From assembly GCF_022201045.2 (NCBI RefSeq), contig NC_068556.1:2706001-2770000 (forward strand): 64,000 nt of DNA, given 5' to 3'. How positions within the stretch are numbered: the stretch's first letter is position 1; each line of letters starts with the position of its first letter. The notes beneath the pieces are model-generated. The model ran no database searches, was not told where the DNA came from, and was given only the letters and a program-made list of their open reading frames with translations. The translations under genes and the position numbers were made by a program. Positions 50,532 to 62,451 of this stretch are shown piece by piece. The stretch comes from Citrus sinensis (taxonomy: Eukaryota > Streptophyta > Magnoliopsida > Sapindales > Rutaceae).

Positions 50532-53500
50532 TTATTCATTTAGATTTCTAAAGAAGGGGTGATTGAGAGCTTGCCGAGCAGTGAGACGTTCGGATGGATC
50601 ATATCTCAACAAACCATGCAACAAATCGGTGAGAGTAGACCTTGCTCTGTCTACATGAAGCGATACCATATTCTGCATAAAACAACATTATGTTCAAAGT
50701 TCTATTCTGGCTGCCTCTATAATGAAACAGAATCCCAAAACAATTTCCTCAATAGCCAAAAAAGAAATAAAGGGAGAACCTTCAGACGATCTAGCTTCTT
50801 CACGGCTTTAATACTCTCCCTAGAAACTGCCCCCTCAGGCCAATTTAGTCTTGATCCTCTCCTGAAATATTTTTCGGTTCCTCGGCTGCATATAAACCAA
50901 AAGTGAGAAGAAAGCTTTCATTTCATTAGTAACAGAGATTTGAACTGCATTTCTCAATCCATCAACAATAGTGACTATTATCGCTTCCACGCACAAAATT
51001 ATCAAATGGCATTCGTCCATGCAAATCATAGGAATTTTGCAGGAACGGCAATCATGATTGAACAAACTACTGCTAAATTTCAAAAGTTAACTTACCTGGC
51101 CCTTCGAATCATATGCTCTGGCAGAGGACCCAACGCCCTCTCCATCATCGCCAAATGCTCCAAGTTCTCATGTGTTTGGAATAACGCTTCACCCTGACAC
51201 AAAATTTCCATAGATTAAGAATCTTCAGTAAAATATTCAACGTCATCAACCGGCTTAATAGATCTGAAATATTCAGGACTAACCGTGCATAGCTCGACTA
51301 ATATACAACCAACACTCCACATATCACATGGGTAAGACCAACCAAGCCCTGAAACAATTAAGTGGATAATTGCAAGTCAGAAGAAAACAGGGTATGAATA
51401 TACAATAGTGCAATTATGAATCAGAACCTGCAATAAGCTATAAAAAACTAAACTACTAATTCTGACAGTAGGAAACACACATAAACATAAATTACACAAA
51501 CAAAGCCACCAACTAATCAAACCCTCAAACAAAGCAGGGACCCTAAACTAGTTTCAGGACAAATGACGGGCACCAGCAATGGCATTTGCCTAAGCCGGAA
51601 ATAGCAATCAATAGTTTAAACATCACATGTCCTGCTAAAATATTAAGCTCATTCCTTCCACATATCCCTGAAAGACGAAGGTATAGAAGAACGGCAATAA
51701 CCTAATTGTTTCATGACCTAGGACTTTAAATACCACACACAGTAAAGGAAGAGGTGGAGAAAATGCATTTTAGTTGCCAACACAATAATCAGTTACCTAG
51801 AATAACCTCAGGGGCTCTGTAATGTCTTGTGGAAACAATGGAGCTATGATTCTGATTATCAAATGCCGTACTACCAAAATCAATCAGCTTAATGGCACTT
51901 GACTTTGGCAAGCACCTGAAAGGCATTTCACCTGAAGAACTCCTCTGTACCATATTCCAAGCAATTTTTTGAATATTATAACTAAGTCCGCATCCAAATC
52001 TAAAATGACATTACTTTTCAATTCTAAAAGGCCAAATACCTTGTAGCCAGGAAGCTTTATAAATTCAGAAGAAACAAGAAGAATATTTTCCGGCTTCAGG
52101 TCAGTGTGGATTAAGCGTAAATCATGCATATCTGTGGGATATGATAAAGCATAAAATAGTGTTAACACAAAAAAGGGAAAGCTAACCCTCGGCAGAAAAG
52201 AGGCCAGGAAACAGAACTGGTTGAAAGGTTAGAAAAGATATGAAACTGATAAAACTGAAGCCAAGAACAATGCACACACATGCTACAGATTCCAAAAGCT
52301 GACGTCCAAATTCCCGAACAAGATCCACAGGAAATGGGCAGTATTTATTTCTCTTTAGAAAATCAAATAAACTTGGTCCAAGCTTCTCAAACACCTGGTA
52401 ACACCATTACAATGCATTCAAAGGAAGGTTTGTGTTTAGTTGCCACTACACAAAACGAAGTCCACACGGATAAAACGACAATTAAAGTACCAAACTAAAT
52501 TCAAGAAGCTAGTCATCCACAACATATAAGATATTATATTGGGAAAGCCCCATGAACAGAAACACAAGTAAGAATGAACAAGTCCACACATTTCAATTGG
52601 GAAAGCCACAAGATCAGAAACACAAGTAAGAATGAATGAATTCATACATTTACAGAAAGCATCTCCTCATTATTATGTCAATAAAGCACAAGCCAACAAT
52701 AACAAACATAGAAAATGATTAAAATTATTGTTTACCAACAGAAATCAAAGTTAACATATAAAAATGGAGACATCCAATAGAAGCTTCTTGGTATACTTAC
52801 AATACAAATATGATTGCGATAATCAAACCAATTTCGAATCTGCACACAACTGCATAGATGAACCAACACGCGGGAATGTAAGAACACAAGACAACATTAG
52901 AAATGTTTCTATCAGCTGAAGCCCACAAGATACATACTGTGAGCTGCCGCCTTTGTCATTTTTAGCAAGATGCTGAAGAACATCGATTTCAATCATTGCA
53001 GCATCACGGTACTTGCGTATACTTCTGACTACCTTGATTGCCACACGCTCCTGTGTTTGACGGTCCCAACATTCCAAAACACGGCCAAATGTGCCTACAA
53101 TACTAGCAAGTTGCTCAATGGGACAAGCAGTATCACAAAAACATAAGATCTCGTAGACAGCATGGGACTCGACAGCTAACCTTCACCCATTTTGCTAAGT
53201 ATTTTATCTGCAAAACACCAAAAAAAAAATTAATTAAAATTCGACTCAACAAAAATTCAATAACTTCATCAAACAAATCAATCTAATGCCATCAACACAT
53301 AAGTTATACAACTCAATGAAAATTCAGTAACTTTATCGAACGAATCAATCTAATGCCATCAACACATAAGTTATCTTTAACAATAATTTATGTAATAACT
53401 CTAATTTACAGTCCATATTGACAACATAAAATATAGCTAAAAAATTTATGTCTTATTAAAAAACTCACATCTGGGGGTGAGATTTTCGCCGAGATTAAAA

Positions 53501-53769
53501 ACGTAATGTCCCTCACGATCATCGTCCCTTCTCGGCGGCGACACGTGTTTTGCAGCCGCCGCCGTAGCCCCTTCATGGCCCACCACCAGAGCCCGTTGCG
53601 CCTATAAAAATCATTCCGAATCCACGTCAGATTTAACGAAACCCACACTTTTTACTTCGGTTTTCTCATTCAAATTATTAAACCCTAGAGCGTTTTCGAC
53701 CTCTGCCTCCGATGGCGCCACGTCCCAAGCGAGCCGACGTCGTTTAGTGGTTCGCTCCTGCTCCATCAT
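50532..53769 (-). CDS. AFC3: LAMMER-type dual-specificity kinase AFC3, 399 aa, 12 exons
   Basis: Minus-strand exons: 53701-53769, 53469-53601, 53181-53207, 52938-53094, 52801-52849, 52280-52394, 52040-52131, 51797-51944, 51284-51348, 51096-51193, 50780-50885, 50532-50672; total 1200 nt in phase. A stop codon in frame just upstream fixes the start at 53769 ([20 protein letters not shown]). Kinase motifs: glycine loop GEGTFGRV near 74-81, ATP lysine in VAIKVVRS, catalytic HTDLKPEN with Asp194, IDFGST with Asp236, and [12 protein letters not shown] in the activation/substrate region. The signature [12 protein letters not shown] near residues 297-308 defines the CLK/LAMMER family. These kinases phosphorylate SR splicing factors in the nucleus. 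The [20 protein letters not shown] insert and [15 protein letters not shown] point to AFC3 over AFC1/AFC2. Exon 3 is a 27-nt microexon carrying YKILSKMGE. All introns look GT-AG. Confidence 0.95.
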
Positions 53770-54836
53770 CGTTTGCTATTTATTATTCCTTTGTATGATT
53801 TTTAACCTAAGTATCTGCAGCACAAAACTCCTCAATAGTTTTGAATATTAGTAGAAAATTCGAACAGAATTATAAGAGTGCGAGAGATGATATGACGGTA
53901 GCATTCGGAAATTAGGGTTCCTATGCATTGGGGGAATATTTTGGGCGAATGTGACGATTGTCTGTTTCGCGCTTCATCGTGTATCGTGCTCCTCCGTTGA
54001 TGACTTGTACTCTTACGCGTGCCCAAGTCAATGGGCGTGGCCCGCTTGGGTGTGACTGTGGGAGCGAGCACTTTGGGCTTTTATAAGGAGTAATTAGATG
54101 CGCCCCTTTAGATTTTTCAATACACTCATTTGAAGTACTTAAAAATCACACTCACAAGGGGTGCAGTGAGAGTGGAGCGTTTGTAGAAATAGACTTGCTG
54201 CTCCATGGGCCTTCTTCAAATGAGTGGTGATGAAACTTAACATGATATTAACCATGCCGTGGCATATCTCCACAGACATTGAGTTAGACTTTATGGCATA
54301 ATTTCTCGTGATATTTATTAATATTTGTATTGTAGTAAGAAAACCTAAAAAAATAAATTGAAAAGAGAGTGAAATTTAAGTGTTTAGTTTATAAAATGTG
54401 AAAATAGAGAGAAAATATGCGGTTCTAACTTGTAAAATAGAGGAAAAAAAGAGATATCAGTGAAAGGAAATTTTAATTTTTTAATAATAAATTTATTTTT
54501 TAAAATAGATTTAAAAAGAAATTTGGTAGGTTTAAATAATTACACCCCTAGGATACTATGTAGTAAAAAATTATATTTATTAATTGTGAACAAATAACTC
54601 ACGTGCATATGTGAATATCAATCAATTAGGCCTCACACACATTCATATTGCATAAAAATAGTGTATATCCACATTGTTAACTTATGAAATATACTACAAT
54701 ATGTTATGTCATTGACAAATAGCTTTAAGCTTTGTTTAACATGTTTTAGTATTAAAATCATTTTTATAATCAATTTTTGAACACCAACTAAACTAATAGA
54801 ATAATAGGGTATTGGGCAAGTTCGTCTTATTTATAA

Positions 54837-55537
54837 GGGAAATTATCATTACACCACTTCTTTTTTGCCTTATGTTCATCCAACCACTAAAAAATTCTAA
54901 CATGTTCTCTGCACCATATTTTTTTAAAAAATTTGTATCAACTAACCACTTTTTAACTAACACCAATAAATAATTTAAATGAAATGATAATTTTACCCCT
55001 AAATAAATTAAAAGACCATTTTATTTTACAAAAACTTTAAAAAATAAGAAAATTATAATTATAAAAATACCCCTAAATTTAATAAAAAAATAAATTCATA
55101 GGATTTATTTTTTAATAAATAAATTCAGTTATTTTAACAAAATTTTGTAAACTTATAATTTGTAATACATAAATTCAGTCATTTTTATTAAAATTTTGCA
55201 AAATTATAACTTTTTAATAAAAATAATTATTAAAATTTTACAAAATCTAAATTAAATAAAAATCAATTGAGCACCTTTGTTTGGGATTTATTTTTTATTA
55301 AATTTAGGGGTATTTTTATAATTATAATTTTCTTATTTTTTAAAGTTTTTATAAAATAAAATGGTCTTTTAATTTATTTGAGGATAAAATTATTATTTCA
55401 TTTAAATTATTTAACGGTATTAATTAAAAAGTGACTAGTTGATATAAATTTAAAAAAAATAATGAAAAGAATATATTAAAAAATTTTATAATTAAATAAA
55501 TATAAAATAAGAAAAAATGGTGCAGTGATAATTTCCC
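54837..55537. mobile_element. 0.7-kb long-palindrome fold-back transposon (MITE-like)
   Basis: The ends are inverted repeats: GGGAAATTATCATTACACCA on the left and the reverse complement of TGGTGCAGTGATAATTTCCC on the right. The inside is also palindromic: AAGACCATTTTATTTTACAA and AAAATACCCCTAAATTTAAT on the left have reverse-complement partners near 55376 and 55300. Each arm is about 300 bp around a centre near 55190. No clear target duplication and no transposase were seen. Confidence 0.75.
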
Positions 55538-55762
55538 AATTGATAATTATCAAGAGAAAATTCTTTGACCCAAAAGCACCATGTGATGCAGACTCATCTA
55601 ACAAGTAACAACATGGAACATGGTTTCCTCACCATGGCAACATATATAGTCCATGATAAAATCAATAATCAACCAATAGGATCGGGTCGGGACCCACCAG
55701 CCCACGGTATTGGCCCATCAAGGCAAAAGCGTTCTCTTCACGCGACTGCCCACGAGCCACTC

Positions 55763-55768
55763 TATAAA
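55763..55768 (+). promoter_or_regulatory. TATA box of the GLB3 gene
   Basis: CTCTATAAATGCC lies 107 bases before the GLB3 start codon in a locally GC-richer stretch, a plausible distance for a TATA box with a 5' UTR of 70-80 bases. Confidence 0.6.
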
Positions 55769-55869
55769 TGCCACACGCGCTCATCGCCATCCAAGGCCAC
55801 GCGCCAGCTAGCTACAGCCTACAGTGTTGAGCGAGGGAGCGAGAGAGAGGGAGAGGATATTAGAGAGGA

Positions 55870-57566
55870 ATGCAAACACTGCAAGAGAAAGCCTCCGAGT
55901 GGAGCGGAGTTGACCCAGCGGACGCGTTCGCCATTGACGAAACCAACTTGTTTCGGAAGCTTGGCCTTCAAACTTTCATCAATCTCTCCACCAACTTCTA
56001 TACCAGGCATGCGTATTCTTTTAACTAATACATCCATTAATAATTTTTAAGTTGTTTTATTAGATTCGACGTCGTTTTGTGGGAATACAGGGTTTATGAC
56101 GACGAGGAAGAGTGGTTTAGGTCAATTTTTGCAAATTCGAATAAAGAAGAAGCAATTCAGAACCAATATGAGTTTTTTGTGCAGAGAATGGGAGGGCCTC
56201 CTCTGTATTCTCAGAGGAAAGGTTAGTTGATTTCGATTTCTAATTTTATTCAATTAAATTAATAATCTTTATAATACTTGTTAATTAATTTCGCTAAGCC
56301 TTATTTTTATTAGATTATGAGATCATTTGAGTGTGTTTTTCACAAGTTATTGGTCATGCACAAATCAGATTCAGGGGAAAATGTTGATTTGTAGTAGCCA
56401 AATTTACTCATCTTGATTAGGCTTGAATAATTGTGGGGCATCTCAGAGTTTTCAGCGGTATTACGCAGCTTATGCTTCAATTAAATCACTGCATTCTTTG
56501 AGTTTCTATTTTGGCTTTTACTCAAATCTGATGATGTTTAGTAGAATTAGTGGCAGTATTTAAGCTGATTATTATTGCTCAGCAAACAATATACATCCAA
56601 AGCTTTCGATTAGAATGCATACAGATGTATTTTGGTCTTTTGTTCAGCTACTTTCTTGGATTTTTAGGCAGTCTGTATTTTCAATAATATTCTAGCATGT
56701 TTAGTTTTTATCCTGTGATTACATGCCTGGAGGTATAAATTTTGAGTTGGAATTAGTGATTGGAGATGTAATCCTAATTATTTTTGCATTCTATTGAACA
56801 GCATCATGATGCTAAATTTTGGTTCGCCAATGATGGGGAATGACAAAATGAGTTTGAGTCCCTACAAGGGACTCATCCTCCCATGTACATTTTCATAACT
56901 GTGCTATAGATTTTGCCTGTATTTGGTTCATATTTTTGACCTATGCCTGGTAGACGTTTGTAATGTCAGTAGATAATAATCAGGGGAAAGAAAAAAGAAT
57001 ACAAACTTATAATTTATTGAATAGCATCATGATACCTTTGCAAGTATAAATATACAAGACAAAACTTTTACACTCCTGTAATTTCTTCCTTTCTTTCTTT
57101 TATTTTTTCCCCTTTTTGGATGCAAGTTGGTAGTTTCCATTCATTTTGAAAATATATGAATGCAGAGTTTAGAAGATGTAATATAAATATACTTTTTTTT
57201 TTGGCTTTTGTCTGGAAGGCCATCCTGCATTAATTGGACGTCATCGACCATTCCCAGTAACACATCAAGCTGCAGAGAGATGGTTACATCATATGCAGAT
57301 TGCACTAGACAGTACCCCAGAAATTGATGCTGACTCAAAAATCAAAATGATGAATTTTTTCAGGCATGAGTTACCAATATTCAATATTTTCAATTCATTC
57401 TCTCTGGGAATGTTTGTTGTTTCTCTTTTATCAAAGTTCTTATGATCATGCATATCTTTTGTTTTTCAGACACACTGCATTCTTTCTTGTGGCTGGAGAT
57501 GAGTTGAAAAATCACAATCATCAACCTAGATGCAAGGATGAGACTAGCAAACCAGCTGCAGAGTAA
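55870..57566 (+). CDS. GLB3: 2-on-2 (truncated-type) plant haemoglobin GLB3, 169 aa, four exons
   Basis: Exons 55870-56006, 56091-56221, 57219-57363 and 57470-57566 total 510 nt. The protein starts [20 protein letters not shown] and carries the highly conserved core [66 protein letters not shown] and [12 protein letters not shown]. The heme-proximal His should be in the [10 protein letters not shown] segment of helix F. Class 3 globins have a 2-on-2 helical fold related to bacterial truncated haemoglobins and bind O2, CO and NO; their role in plants is unsettled. Introns 1 and 3 both begin GCATG (AG|GC) if the conserved protein is to be kept. A GT donor 6 bases downstream would insert His-Ala after TR in the first case. 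Length is close to Arabidopsis GLB3 (175 aa, At4g32690 from memory). Confidence 0.93.
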
Positions 57567-60050
57567 CAACAATATTAACAGAGGGGTATCATCATTCATT
57601 GAACCCTCTAAATAATGCACTGGTGTAAAACCAAACTTTCTCATAGCTTTCATTAATAAATCTGAAATCTATGGTTTTCACTTATTTATATTTTGAAGCA
57701 AAACTTGAGAGTTCTATTCTTATTTCAGGTCTGCCTTTTTTTTAATTTCTTGAACTGATTGTTGGTTCAAGAATCCTGCTGTAAGAGGAGTAGTTATGAA
57801 TTCCATAGACTACCTCCATTGGGGTGGTAAAGGAAGGGTATCGATTTGTAGAAAAAAGGCCTCAACCCCTTTGGGGTTATCTTGCACTTTGAAGACGAAG
57901 CAGAAAAAAGAATAAATATAATGATAATTTAATTCTTTGCCGCTGTATTAAATAGGAGAGAAAATCGAAATTTTACATGCACATGACATTAGTCCTCATC
58001 TTTTTGTTTACTAATTGAATTGCTACCATTTCGACTTTTCATTAATGTCTCTAAACTTGCATTTTTTTTTTCCCTTTCATATTTTCATAATTATTTTGGT
58101 CTCAACCCAGGACTTTGCAGCTGAGTTTTTAATTTTCGAAATCTGATCTAAACCCCCCAAATCCTAATTATATTAAATTGTGAATTATACAATTTTATTC
58201 ACTTGATTTAGATTTGGGTCTTGAGTGTTCTGCAAATGTTGGCTGGGAGCCTGGGAGTTGGGCGGTCGCAGCAGGTTTAAGATTGAGGTGTCTGGGCTTT
58301 TGTCTTTTAATTACACAATTGAATATAAATGAGTGGGTGATTGAGGAAACATCAGGGCCAAGTATGAGTGATTTATTACAAACATACCCTCGTACAAGTT
58401 GGAATGAGTTGATCGAAATTCAAGCTTGGCTGCAACCCATAAGCTTGAAAAAGAAAGGAAGTCCATTATTGGGGTGTATTCAAAGTTCATACATCATCAA
58501 ATGGACTTATGAAGTACTCGTGCTCGATTTAGATTGTATTTTTTTTTTACTAAAAGACAAAATTCATAATTTAAATATTTTGCGCATGGAGAGTTATGTG
58601 CATCAATTCATACACAACGACAAAATTTCAAATGGTGTTGGTATTATTCAATTACTTACGATAATATAATTTTGACATTAGTGGTACGATGATGAGGTGA
58701 GGTGGTATCCACATCATCTAATTTTTATTTTTTTTAAGAATATATGTCGTCACTTGTAGAAAGTCTTAAATACTATGACGTTATCCAGTTACTTAAAAAT
58801 ATATATAAATACAATGTATTTATGATAATTTTAATTCCTTCTTATTAGGAATATGACGAGGTAGAGAACTCGAGAATTTAGCTTTTATAGCTCCAAATCA
58901 AAGTTGGAAAATTCAATTGTTAGTGTTAGATTTACCGAAGCATCCCAGATGAACTCCATGAGTTATATAAATGTAAAGCTGCCACCATCTTTCCATCAAT
59001 CAATTAGTTGAATCCATGTGACTCACAAAATAACAATCATTTATATAACGAAGCGATATGATTAGAGCAGTTCCATTTTAGAGACATATCAGATCATAGA
59101 GAATCTGTACCGATATTATAAAAAGAATTATGACCATAATTAGACCCACAAGTGATGCTGCAAATCATTTAACCACCAAAAAATAAAAACCTTTTAACAT
59201 CGTAACATGTCAAAGTGGATCAGTTGCTACAAGTTGGGTTTGATCACAAGTTCATCATTGAAGACAGTAATTATAGGGAAAATTTATTAACAAATGATCA
59301 TGATTTGAGTCTATAATCTTAGAAGCATCGTTTTAGTTCCGAAAGCAACAATTTTAACAACACCGTCTCCCTAGTGATGGTACGTGCCCAATTATGATCA
59401 ATTATCAATCTTTTGATTTATCTCTAAATTATGAACTTCATGGTTTTGGCTCCAGCTTTTGAGATGTTCCCATTAAGCTTCGTCAAATTCTATGACGCAA
59501 TTCAAAACTTTGGTTAAAAAAATATATATATTGGAAGCATGCCATAAACAAAACTGCACATGATATAAAAGAAAAGAATACAAATATATATTTATGCTAG
59601 CTGCTCAAGAATCTCTTTGCTTTCATAATGATGTCTTCCACTGGTGCATAGTCCAAAAAAAAAAAATTGAAAGGGCATCTTCATCACATGCTTATCAACT
59701 TAAAATAATGACCCAAAAGTTTGAAACTTTCAAGTTTGTATATATTTTTTGCACTGCGTTGAGATCAGAACCTAAAGTTTCAAATCATACTACCCAGAAT
59801 AAAAAATACCAAAAAAAAAAAAAAGATTGGAAACCATAGAAAGTATCTCTCATTTCCAGTATTGACCTTCAAAAGTATTGTTCAAAATCATTGGTGTTCG
59901 TAAATATGAATCAAATACGATAATAGTGACCAAATATGATAAGGATACAAGGCAGGATGATGATTATATCATATGAAGAATACACAAAAAAAAAAAAAAA
60001 AAAGTCTATTCTAGTCTCAATATTTTGTTCAAAGTTATTTTATTCTCATA
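57567..60050. other. 2.5-kb AT-rich intergenic region
   Basis: The GLB3 3' UTR lies at its start. I found no conserved gene. A 151-residue open frame at 58214-58669 has no recognisable motif, and its codon pattern does not look like the neighbouring genes. Several A-runs (59659-59670, 59810-59824, 59986-60003) are low-complexity. Confidence 0.5.
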
Positions 60051-60371
60051 TCAACCCAACAAATTAAAGTGGTCATGTGAATATCTCGATGATCTGGCGT
60101 ACCGAGCTGAGAAAGATCGATAAAGATTATCGGGTTCCATGGATCCGGTGCCTTGATCGAAATTCTGAGAGTAAGTATCAGGGTCGTAGTATCCTTGGAA
60201 TGTAACAGGAGATTGATGAACTTTCTTCTTTTCACCTCTTGTGATCTTTCTCCATATCGTTCTCCATCTTGAATTGAATTCCTTACTTTGATGTTGGCTG
60301 TAACACCGGCCGAGTTTTATCGCCTCGCCGCCGCTGCCGCCGCCCGATTTTCGCCACATTTTGAGTCCCAT
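60051..60371 (-). CDS. small plant-specific protein, 106 aa, single exon
   Basis: It starts MGLKMWRKSGGGSGGEAIKL and has a basic middle part (NSRWRTIWRKITRGEKKKV) followed by DPDTYSQNFDQGTG and EPDNLYRSFSARYA. The YSQNFD and RSFSARYA blocks resemble a family of short uncharacterised dicot proteins I recall, whose function is not known. No membrane segment or signal peptide is visible; the basic, Ser/Tyr-rich composition could suit a nuclear or kinase-target protein, but that is speculation. A TATAAAAATA sequence on the same strand at 60515-60524, about 145 bases before the start, supports it as a real gene. The CCGCCGC-rich stretch (60318-60345) encodes the Gly-rich N-terminal segment. Confidence 0.68.
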   Translation of the reverse strand: MGLKMWRKSGGGSGGEAIKLGRCYSQHQSKEFNSRWRTIWRKITRGEKKKVHQSPVTFQGYYDPDTYSQNFDQGTGSMEPDNLYRSFSARYARSSRYSHDHFNLLG

Positions 60372-62451
60372 TGCTTGATGCGGAGACCTGAGGGACCTGT
60401 TAATTTTTTTTCTTTCTGCACGTTAATGTTTTCAGCTAGCTACACTCAAACTCTCAAGAGGGTGATGTTTATGAAAAAAAAAAAATGCCTTGTAGCATAA
60501 GCTTATAAGGTGTCTATTTTTATAGTGTGTTTATGGAAATTGGAAGTGACAAAGATGGCTACAAAGTGAGCGCTTGGCTTGGCTTACCAAAAAAAAAAAA
60601 TGAACAATAATACAAACAGATACTGGACGGACACCAATATATGCAACAGAAGCTTTTGGAAATTTATGTCAATGGCCTTAAATTAACACTAATTTACAAA
60701 AAGAGTCCATTTCTTGATTGAACTATCAAAAGAATCCTCTTAAAAGCTAATGTGAATATGTGATGCCAAGTGCAAGACCAATAGACAATCGATATGTCTA
60801 ACAAATTTGATAAGTTGGGTTCTTTCATAAATTAGCCCTAATTTCAGGGTATTTCTGTAAATGAATTAATCTTTACAAAGGCCGAAATGAAGCATTCAGC
60901 AGCCCGCCAGCCAACTTTAGCTGAGATGAGAAGAGCAGCTTAATTGGTTATTGGTCAAATTAAAGAGCCGAAAGAGTCTGACTTTGCACTGGCCGCGTGC
61001 CGATTAATTATAAAACTGGCAGTCAGTCCATTTACATACACCAAAATGTATTGAAAAATTCAACGAAGAATGCCATATTTAATTCAGATAGACAGATAAG
61101 TATTAAGTGAGGATTTAGAATTTTCAAAGCTTCAAAGCTGGTGGGTATTGTGAATGCCATAGAGGAATTAAATAACGATGATGAATTGTGGGCATTGTTT
61201 TACTTTTATTTTAAAGGAAACTGAAATTTGGTGGCAACGTGTTCAACATTGGTCAAAATTTTCAAATCTAGATAAGATCAAAATTGGGTTAAATTAATAA
61301 AAGTGATCATTTCATTCACATACAATACATAAAATGTGAAAGTTTATATTCACCTCTGTTGCAAATCAAATAGGATAATAACCAAAATTCACATAAATCC
61401 AATTGCGTGTCGGTCCCCTTTTGAGCCCAAGGCCAATGGAAGTAGGGGTATAACCAAATTTTCACAAATAATAAATAAGAGTTTAAACTGGAATTTAGTT
61501 TATTTTTACTTAGTTTTAATTAGCTGACACTCAAATTTACAGTCTTGACATTATAGGGTTTCAAGTTTGTTGCGTATAATATTCGTCCTTAAAAAACATG
61601 TAGAATTAATATACTGATTCCACCATTAAATGAACATATGATTAATTTTCTTTTTCTTTTTCTTTTATCAATTGCATCGTGTGCCATTTGTATCTCTTAA
61701 ATAATTATGAAAAGTCAAATGTACACCTGTGTTGAAGATGCCTCTGGACCTACTAGGGACAAGTTGGTTTTTTTCTTAAAAATTTTTTTTTAACTTATTT
61801 AATTGTGTTTTTTTTAAATAATTTGGCTTCTATAACTTTGAAGATTTTACTTATCACCCATAACTACTCCTATGAATTTTGGAGTGGCCCCTGGATTTTT
61901 TTATTCTGACTCCATACCTGATACACACACAAGACACAACCAGAATCTAGTAGAAACCGGGAAATTCCGATCATAAAGCTGAAGCAATCGGTCAGAAAAT
62001 CTCATTGGTTGTTGGTATCCAGTAGACTGCATGAGCCAGAAAGCAAAAATTTCTCCTAAAGTACAAAATATAAAATATTTCCATTTCAAGGATCTTCAAA
62101 CGCGCATGAAACCAGCTTTAGAGCTTGCTTTCTGTTTTTGGGTCAATTTGCGGTCAACTGAGCCCTGATTGTACATTCAGATAAATCTCTCAAGAGGAAA
62201 AAAAGAAAAAAAAAAAAGGGTAAATAGATGTCTGCAAGTCTCATCAGAATCACCTTAAAATTCCAACTAGCTAGAGAGCTGCAAATGATACAACAACAAA
62301 ATTTCTCCAAGCTAGAACAAAGACTGCAACTACATTCGCACTGCCAAGAAAAATCACAAACATCTTGTAGTAAAACTACAAATGACCACCAATGTTTTCA
62401 CTTAGAATACACAAGGACCCCAAAAAAAAGGGAAAAAAAGAGCTTAAATTA
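60372..62451. other. 2.1-kb AT-rich intergenic region
   Basis: It holds the promoter and 5' UTR of the small gene (TATA-like at 60515-60524) and, toward 62450, the 3' UTR of the DUF632 gene. No other coding or repeat feature stood out. Confidence 0.5.

Larger units (their letters stand above)
53770..55869. other. spacer between divergent AFC3 and GLB3, with a large fold-back element
   Basis: The AFC3 promoter lies near 53770-54050. From 54300 to 55550 the sequence is very AT-rich and includes the palindromic element at 54837-55537. The GLB3 promoter, with a TATA box at 55763-55768, occupies the last 250 bases. The open frame spanning 55565-56050 overlaps GLB3 exon 1 in another frame and shows no conserved sequence. 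Confidence 0.55.

Noticed and set aside
53712-53747. Short plus-strand ATG frame ([11 protein letters not shown]) near the AFC3 5' end
   Set aside because: It is antisense to AFC3 exon 1, which is supported by family similarity and an upstream in-frame stop.
55565-56050. 161-codon open frame overlapping GLB3 exon 1
   Set aside because: It covers the GLB3 promoter, 5' UTR and exon 1 in a different frame; the GLB3 frame carries the conserved protein.
58214-58669. 151-codon open frame on the plus strand
   Set aside because: No recognisable motif, AT-rich biased composition, no splice or promoter support; probably a chance open frame.
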